This document shows positions 54,866-64,000 of a DNA stretch of 64,000 nucleotides, piece by piece. This DNA is from Macrophomina tecta (Eukaryota > Ascomycota > Dothideomycetes > Botryosphaeriales > Botryosphaeriaceae), in assembly GCA_024180945.1 (NCBI GenBank), contig JAKSGN010000022.1:1240001-1304000 (forward strand), written 5' to 3'. The first letter of the stretch is position 1. The number at the start of each line of letters is the position of its first letter. The notes beneath the pieces are model-generated. The model saw nothing but the letters and a program-made list of their open reading frames with translations, was not told the origin of the DNA and ran no database searches. The position numbers and the translations under genes are program-made.

Positions 54866-57045
54866 TTATTCCGGCATTACTCCACACAGGGCATTCTCAT
54901 ACCTCCCAGGCCTCTTCAGCAGCCCCTCAGCGCCGACAGCCAACCTCCCCACGTCATTGTCCTGCATCGCATCACCCACGAACCCCGGCGCCTTATCCAG
55001 GACCTTCTCCCCACCCGCCAGCCTCGCCAGCCCATCCGTCGACAGCGCCATCGCCGCACCCATGCGCATCGTCGCCGTAGCGTCCAGCCGATCCGTCCAA
55101 TGCGGCGAGGACAGCGCAAACACTACGAGCCCCAGCAGCACAAGCAGAAAGAACCCGAGCAACACGGACCCGACAATCAGCCCGGAGAGCGGCATGACGG
55201 GCGCCAGCACCTCGACGCCCGGCTCCACCTGCAGGTATATGCCGCCCCGGACGTCCGGGTTGGCGAGGGTGATCTCGTTGGCGAGGAAGGCGGATATCTG
55301 CAGCGCCGCACGCGTGCGCTCGACATCGAGGAAGCTGGCCAGCCAGTCCGCCGCCCAGGAGCGCAGGGCGCTCGGGTACATGGATGGCCGGATGCACGTG
55401 ATCGCGCGGGCGCTGCCGTAGCTAGAGCCGGGCACCGTGCCGTAGATGCGGCCCAGGGGGACGAAGTCGGCACACTGAAATTCCTGGTCGCCGACAGTGC
55501 TGTTGAGGTAGCTCAGGTACTCGGCAGAGGCGGACGCGTGCAGGAAGGAGCCGTTGCCGAAGAGCGCGACGTACATGGAGGCGAGTGGCCCTTTGTTGAC
55601 GACCTGTTCGAGGGCGGTGGGCAACTCGGCGCCGTCTTCGTCATGCTGGCTTGTGCGGCTTGAGGCGTAATCGTTCAAGAGTCTGCTATCCGTGATTTCA
55701 AACTCGTCCAGGATTGGGCCGTGTCTCGCGTCGTTGTAGTAGTTTGGCAGCTCGAAATATCCGACCGTCGTCCTGGCTGACACTTTGAAGATGGTTTGGT
55801 CCGCCGTTGTGCTGTATTGCCATCCCGAGATAGAGATGTTGAGGTAGAATGCTTCATCAAAGTCCTGGCGGTTTCTTGTCCTGATCAGTGGGCTTCTGAG
55901 GACGTCGTTGCTGATGCATGTCCGGACATGAAAAGATCGATTGTACCCTGGATACGTTTCCTCGAAGCTGTCATAGCTGTATTTGATGAACCCCGCGTTC
56001 TCTTCATCGGAGAAGCAGCCTTCTGGCACATCGTCCACGGACACCATGTCGTACTGGACGCTGGTATTGAGGCGGGGTACGTGATTTCGGCCAACCCCCG
56101 TATTGTACCCATATGGCAACTGGGCTACGAAGTAGTCGCCATCATTTTGGAGAAAATCTGCAAAGGTATCGTATGTACTCCCCCTTTGGCTCTTAGCGCA
56201 CACTTGCTGCCATTCTTCTGTGTCCCCTGTTGCGTTGTTCCACCAGAAACGAGGACTGCAATCCTTAGGGTTCCAGGACTCCATGGCTTTGCGGAGCCTG
56301 ACAACACCCTGATTCTCATACTTTTCGTCGGCAAGAAGCGGAATATCGGTGACTGTGATGGAAGACCACGATGGCATATCACTTGGAGCAACTTTGGTGG
56401 TTGACACCTGTGCCAGAAACCCTTGCTGAATGGGCCAGATCGCTAGGCCTTTGTGGTGGCTAAGTTAGCCTTTTCTATCGTCAGAAAGGGGTTGATCGAA
56501 TTACCTAGGAAGGTGATGAAGGCCGCAAACCACAAGAAGCGGCTTCCATGCGTACGATTGCGCTTCGGGGACAACAGGGCTATTACAGCAAACGGACTCA
56601 TCCAATCTCGGTTTGCGAGAGCCAAGGTTTGCCGGAGCGTTAAGTTTGGATGGCCCGCATGATACTGCGTGAATGGAACAGCTGCACAGGCACAGATCGC
56701 GGCTGTTGTAGGAAGAGCGAGTACAGAAGCGATGCTGGCTATGACCGAAGCGACTTTGAGGTCTCTGGGTCCGTTGGAAGGGTCCCGAAAGTGCCGAATT
56801 TCATCCCGGTAGCCATGGTATATACGCCCACGGCCTATGTGGCAAAGAATGACCCAGGAGGTTACGGCTAAAGCGGCATAGCTGGAAAATATAGAGCAAA
56901 GGTACAGTTTTCGCTTGAGAGTCCTCAGCTCGAATGTATCCTTGCTATACTGTTCTTGTCTGTGACGATGAGCTTGTTGAGGGCTGGTCAGCTCATGATA
57001 GTCAGGTAGTGGTTCAGTGCCCGAGTATGCACTGGGCGTAGCCAT
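54866..57045 (-). CDS. Large fungal membrane protein with extracellular domain, one frameshift
   Basis: The N-terminal frame (57,045-56,443) starts MATPSAYSGTEPLPDYHEL. It has a cytoplasmic head, membrane segments near residues 50-70, 95-120 and 170-190 (FLWFAAFITFLGNSINPF) and ends KANLATTKA. The next frame (about 56,440-54,866) continues GLAIWPIQQGFLAQVSTTK into a roughly 380-residue extracellular domain with N-glycosylation sites and Cys. A C-terminal membrane helix (SGLIVGSVLLGFFLLVLL) and a cytoplasmic tail follow. Between the frames there is no GT-AG pair. One added G in AAGGCC would give a continuous KGLAIW reading. It is either a true one-base deletion or a sequence error. The architecture matches a widespread uncharacterised fungal membrane family. 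Total about 720 residues. Confidence 0.7.
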
Positions 57046-58779
57046 GATCGTGATGGTGCATTGCCGCCTGCCATTTTTCCAGCGGCCATGCCCTCATCTT
57101 AAAAGAAAATCAATAAATCTAAAGAAAGATCATGGCACCACGTCGTAGAACTACACGAGACGCTTGGCGCATTCCTGAGGCTTGGCGAGTCCCGCAATGG
57201 TGCGTTTCTCAGCCCCCAAGATCTCGCGTAGCGGATCACGGCCAGAATACGAGGTGCGTATGGCCCAGCAGGATTCATTCCCGACCACTTGATCCTGCGA
57301 CCCACCTCGAAACCCTAAGAGGTTCCCAGCATAGTGTCTCTTGTCCGAGGCTTTGCATTCAGCCTGTGCTCCAGACTTCAATAACCATTGGTTCGTGTCG
57401 AGCATGTGGCGGGAGCTTAACAATAAGCCTGCATTCTAACGCTGCAAACCGAGCGAATAGCGCTTTTTCCAAGTGAATTGGACTATTTCGACGGTTACAG
57501 AGAACGTGGTTAAGCTTCTCTGCATCGAGAGCATCTTTATTTTAGCTTCTGCGCCTTATTTGGAGTGTTCACCTCACCCAAGCATCATATATTCTACTTG
57601 ACCTTGCGCAGAACCATACTGGAGAAACTGGTTAATATGGGCTTGGCGGTTCACATGATCGGATCCTCCGGCACCAACGGCAGATGCTGCGGTGTGTGCT
57701 CTCTACTCTGAGAACGGTTTATCGCGGTGCCCGAGGTCACCAGTGCCGAAGTCGCACTGCTTAATGATAAAGCACAGTATCACTTTATTCACTAGCAGCT
57801 GGCTATTACTGCATCCGAAATTCTGCCTTCCGACTGTAACAGGTTTTTTCTTGTTCTCCACCCTCACCAAGTTTGCTTTATCCCACGGTGCGAGCCTCTC
57901 GTTAGTAGATATCGGAAAGTAGTCCTAAGCTCAATAGCTAAAAGCCTGTCTCGGACACTCTGCTCGATTATTGAAAGACGCTCCTGAATAAGGTGTATCT
58001 AGTTCTCGCAGGGCTGTGTGAATATCCACACCGGCAATCCGGCATTTAGCACACATACTACTACCTAAATATAAGGATTAAGGGCGATAGCCGCTAGCTG
58101 ATTGCGGAGGCTAATATACTATATAAAGTATCTAACAGCTGCTGCATGGCATCCGCTTGTCGCATCGAGTGTAGCAAGCAACGAGCAGGTATTAGAGACG
58201 CGTGACAAAGGAAGAAAAGTGACGTGTTCGGTGATTATGTGACCCACGAGGCGAGGATATTTTCCATCGGATGGAATAAAATTGTACAGACGAAGTATGC
58301 GAGGTCGAGTTTAATGGAGGCCGCACTCCAAGTCACTAGGCGGCGTTCAGGCAACAGTCATCGCAGGTGCGAAGCGGATTACGAGACGATGGGAACCTTG
58401 ACGAGGAGGTGGAAGAGCTCATATACCAACATGTGGACACATACTCTCTCCGCAGCATGGCTTACGCACATAGTCAAGCGCAATCATCTATCTATATCAT
58501 TCAGCCGGTGGGATAGTGGTGCACAGTCTTCTGGTGCTTGGGCCAATCAGAACTTCCCCACGCCGCAGTCGCCCGGCGACTTCTCTTCCAGTTTGTGCCA
58601 CATGGGCCCTTTCACAGCATGAATTTTCCAAGTTGCAGTCGGGACGTAACAGAACACTTCAGCCAAACACTCATATGCATTTATTAGATAATCGCAAACC
58701 CTCATACTTTTTTCTGGCTAATATGAAGGAAGTTGAAATAACCCGACAGTATGAATATGCAAGGGCCCACCAATGCCCT
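57046..58779. other. Intergenic with possible gene fragment
   Basis: A minus-strand frame at 57,151-57,423 reads NESCWAIRTSYSGRDPLREI to a stop and looks like the end of a protein, but no upstream exon is recognisable. Bases 57,430-58,700 contain only short frames. The right end is the 3' flank of the YVTN gene. Confidence 0.4.
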
Positions 58780-60268
58780 CTACTTCTCATAAACCTCCAA
58801 GCTATCCAGATCGTAGACACCAGTAAACTTGAAGAATCCCAGTACCTGTGGCGCAGTCGCACACCCCGCTTCTCCCGGTATCGGCATCGCCGCCGTAAAC
58901 TCCAACAGCGGTATCTTCACACCGCCGCATGCCTGACAAGTGGCGGTAATCTCGTAGGTTGCATTTAGCTTCATGCTCCGGCCAATGACTTGGAACATAT
59001 CGAGTCCGGCTTCTGGCCTCACAGTGACCAGGGCTGTTGCGTTTGGGTGCGATTCGGAGCCGTTGACGCGGACAAGGATGTTGACTGTTGGCCGATTGAG
59101 CAGGCCTTGACTTCCAAGGTTCTGTGTTCCGTTCCCGGATGTTACCGCGTTGGAGACGTAGACCAGGGCTTGCCCTTCCTGTCCGACGTCCATGGTGTGC
59201 ACGATCTCGAATTCGGAGCTGGTCAGATCTATGACATCAACACTGTCACTGTGCTCGTTGACGATGTAGAGCCGCGTGTTGTCGGCGCTGGGCCAAAGAC
59301 CGTGCGGCTGGACACCGGTGCTCTGGATTGTTGTGATAAAGGTTGGTGGCTTCTCAGAGTCAGACTGTTGGTAGACCTTGGTTGAATCCTCTGCAGCTAC
59401 GGTCACAAAGCCGTACGTCGACCCGTTGATGACTGCGAAGTTGGGATGGTTCGTCTCGGGTCCAGTAGGCAGCACGGATATAACTTCTTTCGAGACGGTG
59501 GAGATGACGGTGACTGTGCCAACCATTTTATGCGCCACCCACAGCCGTTTCCCATCCGCAGATAGCATCATATCTGAAGAGAATGTATGATTGAGACCAG
59601 TGATATTGGCAATTGTCTTGTGGGTGGCAACGTCGAGTACATGGATGTATGGTGCCCGAATATGGTTCACGTAGGCCTGTGTTCCATCTGGGCTGAACAA
59701 GACTGAAGTAGTATGTTATAAGCGGTACCATCAGATAATGCTAAAATGGCTTACCTTTACTTGGCCCCCCGTAAGATGTAATGGTCTCTAACACGCCTCC
59801 ATCAATGCCATCCACAACAGTGACATGATCAACACCTCTCGTTCCGACCCAGATTGTGCGATTATCAGCTGCAAAAAATGCTTCATGGGCTTGTCTGTCC
59901 GTGAAAGTCTGGCTCACAATGCTGTTGTCCAGTGTCCGAATGACAGTGACCGTGTTGCTCGTAACGCTTGTCGAAACGATGTATTTCCCGTCTCGAGAGA
60001 AACCCAGGCCATGCGAATTGACGGAACGGATGTACTGAGGTCCGATCAAGTCGGACAGACGTGTCGCGCCTAGAGAGATTGTGCCGAGAACGGTGTTCGC
60101 GATCGGATCGATGACAGTAATAGTATTTGAGGATTGGTCGCCCGTATATATGCGGTCCCGTGATGAGATAGCACTGCCGACGCCCGCCTCATCAGGTGCT
60201 TGGGCCTGGGCAATTGCCCTACCTACAACTTCGAGAAGGATGAGCAAATATTGGGTACCCAATCGCAT
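58780..60268 (-). CDS. Secreted YVTN beta-propeller protein, 478 aa
   Basis: The start at 60,268 (MRLGTQYLLILLEVVGRAIA) gives a signal peptide. An upstream in-frame start would bury it. Exon 1 is 60,268-59,755 and exon 2 is 59,702-58,780, with a 52-nt intron (GTAAGC...TTCAG). Repeats of about 42 residues follow the YVTN/lactonase-like propeller pattern: IYTGDQSSNTITVIDPIANT, LGFSRDGKYIVSTSVTSNTV, MLSADGKRLWVAHKMVGTVT, GLWPSADNTRLYIVNEHSD. The C-terminal 120 residues depart from the repeat and contain three Cys (TCQACGG, GCATAP). Such proteins are extracellular scaffolds or, in some families, lactonases. No lactonase metal-site residues can be assigned here. N-glycosylation motifs are present. 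The gene is intact. Confidence 0.85.
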
Positions 60269-60568
60269 GTTGAGGTGCAATGTTGAGGGTTGTGGGGGGA
60301 AGGACCCGTTATATATTTTTACACTGAAACTTTGGACGCTTTTGCGGCCCCGCACGAGTGCCGAGACATTGCTTGAGCAATGACGTACACGTGTTACTTC
60401 TTCCGGAAATGGCTTGAGTCTTTACAAAGCTTTTCAGATGACAAACCAGTCAGCAACTTGATTGCATAATGAAATTTTTATCCATATTCATGAGAGCAGA
60501 TGTCTGGAAATGACTGCAAAGAATGCGTACTATGCAAACTAAATCCAAAAAAAAATACGAACAAGCCG

Positions 60569-61364
60569 CTACCACGGGTAAATTCCCGTGTTATGCAAGA
60601 ATTTCCCAGCCTCTTCATCCCGCTTCCCCTCCAAAACATCGATCAATGGCTTGACCGACTCCGCCGCCGTCCTCGCACCGTTCTCAGCTTTGTTGTGACT
60701 GCTCAAATTTGACTGAGTGAATCCAGGATCATACGCAAAGACCTTGATCCCGTCCGACGCGTACTCAACATGCTGACACGCCGTGATCATGTTAAGCGCC
60801 GCTTTGCTAGCTCGGTACTGGACCTCTTGAATCTTGTATATTGGCGACGAAGGATCGAGACGGCGACCGACAGACCCCGCGCCGCTCGAGATATTGACGA
60901 TCCTTGGCGAGGCAGAGGACTTCCTGAGGAGAGGCCCAAAAGCGTTGGTGACAACGGCCGGTCCAGTCGCGTTAGTGTTGAAGCACTCTTGTAATTTCTG
61001 GCGCAGCGGGGCCTCTACGGTGGCGATGGCAGCGTTGTTGACGAGCATGTCCAGCTTCCCGTGCCTACGCTCGACTTCCGCGGCTGCGCTTTCAATAGAG
61101 TTGTCGTCGGTAACATCAATTAGGAGCAATTCCACGGAGCCAGGCAGGTTTCGAGATTGTAGTTCTTGGACGGCCGCGTTGCCCTTTTCTGGGGATCGCG
61201 CTCCAGCAAGAACGTGGTACGAGCCTTTCGCCATCAGTGCTTCTGCGAGGCCGAAGCCAACGCCACTGTTCGCTATAGACACGGTATCAGTAAGAATCCA
61301 TCAATTCGCACCTCATCACAATACCTCCTGTGATCAAAACCAGTGTCTTCGACGCATCAGCCAT
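60569..61364 (-). CDS. Short-chain dehydrogenase/reductase, 247 aa
   Basis: Exon 1 is 61,364-61,325 (MADASKTLVLITG) and exon 2 is 61,272-60,569. The 52-nt intron (GTATTG...CTATAG) splits the dinucleotide-binding loop, and splicing restores TGANSGVGFGLAEAL, the classical T-G-x3-G-x-G Rossmann motif. NNAA lies at 92-95, the Ser pair at 142-143 (NISSGAGS) and Tyr166-x3-Lys170 (YRASK), so the SDR catalytic tetrad is complete. A cytosolic NAD(P)(H)-dependent oxidoreductase is expected, with Arg35-Ser-type residues (GARSPEK) after strand 2 favouring NADP(H). The substrate cannot be inferred. A PGFTQSNLS segment and a short C-terminus are usual for the carbonyl-reductase-like fungal subgroup. Confidence 0.92.
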
Positions 61365-62965
61365 TGTTGAAGGTGTGGATGAGTATTCAGACCATCCTCG
61401 TGTACCCTTAAGTATACAGCTGCAGCGGGCGTACGCCAGTGACATTCGTAAGCTTGGGCGGGGTTAAGCGGACGTTCCGGCCCCGCCTCCAAATTTAGAT
61501 TCCCTCGAGCTGCATGTTAATAAGCGCGGTCGGCGTTAGTGCTGATCAGCGTAGAGTGCAACACTGATGAGCGGAGAGTGTAGCGAGAACGCACAACTTG
61601 ACCAAGATCACGAAGCCGCACATGGGTATTCAAATTCGATCCCATTGACTCGATGGGTTGGGATACATCCGTAATGCGCCGGATCCAATTCAATCACGTG
61701 ATTTCACATATGCACAGACGGCCATTCCAGTAACCAGGCACTGCTCGAGGCTCAAACATCCCGAGGTATTCTTTCGTATGATGGCCTCACGATCAGCATG
61801 GGCTTCCATGATGTTCCTCAAAGAGCAGGAGAGACGCGGCGACGACCGGCGTCGGGCACATCTAGCTACCGCTTTTAACGGCCCTTTGGAAAACGCTAGT
61901 CCGAAGCTGGAGCGCTCTTCCAGCTCAATAATACCGACCAATCAAGAGCTAAACTGTGCGGGATGAATTTCCTTTACGAGATTACACGTGATTGTCCACC
62001 ATACACGACCCTCTTGAACTTAAATTCTCCTACGTAACTGGCCGACCATAAATCGGACCAGAATGGCGTCCCCTTCCCCACGGCCCCGCTTGTACTCGTT
62101 GGCGCGCCCTACACGTTCCATCGGTAGCTGAGTTAACTCTGACTCCATGTAAATAGTCTATGTCAGAAGAGGCGTGTCCCCTCTTAATCTCTCCTTCGTC
62201 TCTTGCATCAAACTTCCATGCACATCCCCGTCTTGTGGACTATTCCGCTCGCCGCCACATCGAGCACGCTATGACAACTCCTTCAAGCGCACGGTCCAGC
62301 ACCGCCAACGTCCCGGATTCCAAAACGTCGAGCACTTTCGAGTCGCGTGGTTTCCGCAATGATGGGAGTCAGTGGCATACCAGCAGCAACGACCTGGGAG
62401 AGGCCCAAATATCCACTAACGACCGACGCCTATCTCTGATTGACCATTCCAACGACTTACGCGGCCCAGGTCTAACACCGCCAGAATCTTTGCCTGACCG
62501 CAACGAGTCGAACTTGCCACCCGTTGATGGCGGCAAAGATGCTCATGTCAAATTTCTGGTGGGATAATCTGCGAGCAATTGGTACCAACACTCCTTAGGG
62601 GTTCTTCGTTGCAGGTACCCGGTACTGGCGGAATCACAGAATCATTTTTTTAAGACCTCATCCTCAGAGTAGAAGTGGAAGACCGTTCCAGCCCTTTCTA
62701 AATATTCTAGACAACTGGAAACAAACAAGAGCCCACAGATTCCGCTAGTGCCTCCCTCTCTCTTTTACTTACTGAAGCGCCGGTAGCGCGCCGCCACAAG
62801 TGATTCCACGTAAATATCCACGCAGTCATACTCTACGCGTGATATACAGAGATAACTCCGCGCCTACCCAGTCTATTTTCGCCAGTATTCTACTACCGAA
62901 AGGTGTCGTATGATTATTCCACTCCAATACCGAAAATTACAGCTCGCAAACATCGCATTGCTCCC
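61365..62965. other. Intergenic; orphan frame at 62,160-62,567
   Basis: Bases 61,365-62,150 hold the SDR promoter and nothing else recognised. The plus-strand frame at 62,160-62,567 (136 codons; alternative start MTTPSSARSS) is Ser/Asp-rich. It ends with LPPVDGGKDA, reminiscent of the N-terminal cytoplasmic tail just before helix 1 of fungal monocarboxylate-transporter-like MFS proteins, but no membrane helices follow in any frame. It may be a truncated remnant or chance. Confidence 0.35.
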
Positions 62966-64000
62966 TCAGCCTCTTCTCTCCTCCCCTCCTTGACCCTGGC
63001 CCTGCTCCCTGTATCCGCCGCCCCAGCCCAGCGGTCCACCTCCAGTGCCATCGTCTTGACCGATGAGAACTTGCTGCTGCCCCTCTTTCCCCTGTCCCTG
63101 CCCATACTGTTCCTGCCGCGGCATCTCAGACCCGCCAAGCCCCGCGCCATGACCACTACCCGTCCAAACATCTCCCTCAGTTGTCTGACTCACCTGGAGG
63201 AATGGATTATAAACGTCGTACGGATTGTCGAAGAAGAGATTGTTCCAGTCGACCATGTTCTCTCTGACGTCCCAAGGCTCGCCAAAGCTGAACTGCTGCT
63301 CGGGCAGGAAGGGGAGGCCGAATTCGGCAAACTCATCTGGACCTATTTGATCATATATCAGCCGGAGATGAGTGGGATCCAGACCTGGGTGATGGGAAGA
63401 GAGAGAGAGGAAAAGGGATGAGTGGATAAAAAACTGACCTTGCAGCCCTGCCGCCGCAGGGGACGTCGCGCCGTACATGACGCCCTCAGAAGAAACGTAC
63501 CGCATCCTGATGTCGTCCTGCTCCTGGGGAGGCTGCTGCTGATGCTGCTCTCTTGGCGGAGACTTGCCTGACGCGAACCTCGGACCACCCCTTCGCCGAA
63601 CAACGTCCGGGCCGATATCCAGGTTTCGAAATAACTCCGCGAGGTTGAGTCTGTTGGACGGCCTGAAGCCCTCGAACTGCTGGCGCACCTGGCGGCTGGC
63701 GCCGATGGCGGCGGCGTTACCAGTGGCCGCCATGGTACCGAGCCAGCGGACGAGCTTGCCGACGACAGCTGTGATGTCGGCGCTGCCGGCGGCGCCCATG
63801 CGCTCGCCGCGCAAGTGGAACTCGCCGAATGCGAGCTCGAGCATCAGCACAGTGATGGCTTGCATGAAGTAGTGCACGATGCACCACCAGGGCCCGTTGT
63901 TGTACAGCCATACGACGTCGGGTAAGACGTCGGCGGCGGCGGTGGGTGATTTGTACGGGAGCAGGTCCGCGACGCTCTTGGCCGCCATTATGCACTCGCG
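62966..64000 (-). CDS. Fungal-specific transcription factor, C-terminal part
   Basis: The frame enters from beyond base 64,000 (RECIMAAKSVADLLPYKS) and ends at 62,966. The segment PDVVWLYNNGPWWCIVHYFMQA with LELAFGEFHL is the end of the fungal-specific transcription factor (middle homology) region found downstream of Gal4-type zinc clusters. An intron at 63,343-63,438 (GTCAGT...AATAG, 96 nt, stop-free) joins GLQ to GPDEFAEFGLPF. The C-terminal activation-type tail has Gln runs, aromatic-acidic motifs (ENMVDWNNLFFDNPYDVYNP) and a Gly/Gln-rich end. The DNA-binding N-terminus lies outside the window. A nuclear regulator is expected; targets are unknown. Confidence 0.8.
   Translation of the reverse strand, partial: RECIMAAKSVADLLPYKSPTAAADVLPDVVWLYNNGPWWCIVHYFMQAITVLMLELAFGEFHLRGERMGAAGSADITAVVGKLVRWLGTMAATGNAAAIGASRQVRQQFEGFRPSNRLNLAELFRNLDIGPDVVRRRGGPRFASGKSPPREQHQQQPPQEQDDIRMRYVSSEGVMYGATSPAAAGLQGQFFIHSSLFLSLSSHHPGLDPTHLRLIYDQIGPDEFAEFGLPFLPEQQFSFGEPWDVRENMVDWNNLFFDNPYDVYNPFLQVSQTTEGDVWTGSGHGAGLGGSEMPRQEQYGQGQGKEGQQQVLIGQDDGTGGGPLGWGGGYREQGQGQGGEERRG

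Noticed and set aside
55100..55663. 187-codon plus-strand frame opposite the large membrane protein
   Set aside because: Arg/Gln/Ala-rich shadow of a coding strand with a recognisable helix and glycosylation sites.
58990..59385. 131-codon plus-strand frame within the YVTN gene
   Set aside because: Antisense shadow of an intact beta-propeller gene.
60834..61370. 178-codon plus-strand frame over the SDR gene
   Set aside because: The SDR on the minus strand has a complete catalytic set and a splice-restored cofactor motif.
62966..63421. Plus-strand Ser/Leu/Pro-rich frame over the transcription-factor tail
   Set aside because: Complement of Gly/Gln-rich codons of the accepted minus-strand gene.
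1..64000. CRISPR array, tRNA or rRNA genes
   Set aside because: No regularly spaced repeats, cloverleaf consensus or rRNA-like sequence was recognised by eye; a dedicated tRNA scan could still find one.

Overview
The window looks like a filamentous ascomycete (Pezizomycotina) chromosome segment. Genes carry short GT-AG introns of about 46-96 nt with CTGAC/CTAAC-like branch sites. The families are typical of these fungi: RTA1-like, TRI12-type MFS, an EBP-like isomerase, Gal4-class transcription factor, BTB and small cysteine-rich secreted proteins. Dead transposons show the signature of repeat-induced point mutation (RIP). No species is claimed. No tRNA, rRNA or CRISPR array was recognised.

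Left arm (1-19.8 kb): gene-poor and full of relics. Live-looking genes are a partial Cys-rich secreted protein (1-741), a 172-aa secreted protein (5667-6185, minus), a 133-aa Cys-rich secreted protein (9923-10324), a probable secreted-protein gene (11482-12159, minus), a BTB-domain protein (14466-15269), a two- or three-exon Cys-containing gene (15769-16405, minus) and an RTA1-like membrane protein (16644-17567). Between them lie a broken serine carboxypeptidase, a broken aldehyde dehydrogenase, a CorA-like remnant split by a solo LTR, a P450 pseudogene, several solo LTRs and a 50-bp-armed palindrome.

Centre (19,780-49,850): 30 kb of nested LTR retrotransposons inserted in the end of the P450 pseudogene. 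Gypsy-A (minus strand, TSD CTTAG, heavily RIPped) was split by a RIPped copia element (minus, TSD CTTAT). The copia element received gypsy-B (plus, 795-bp LTRs, RIPped). Its left LTR received an intact gypsy-C (22,034-29,869; apparently identical 442-bp LTRs, TSD TTATA, open gag and pol). Removing insertions gives about 7.8 kb for gypsy-A and 6.0 kb for copia, so the reconstruction closes arithmetically. Gypsy-C carries a spliced gene antisense to the end of pol. It encodes a 250-aa protein with a six-cysteine cluster spaced like a Zn2Cys6 domain plus a coiled coil. The gene and its intron can still be read in gypsy-A, and a diverged counterpart in gypsy-B. This is the most interesting system in the window.

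Right arm (49.9-64 kb): GC-richer and gene-dense. It holds a four-exon TRI12-type MFS transporter, a four-exon EBP-family isomerase-like protein, a large fungal membrane protein broken by one frameshift, a secreted YVTN beta-propeller protein, a short-chain dehydrogenase and the C-terminal part of a fungal transcription factor running off the right end. P450, transporter, isomerase and SDR genes near each other could be remains of a specialised-metabolism locus, but no backbone synthase is present in the window.
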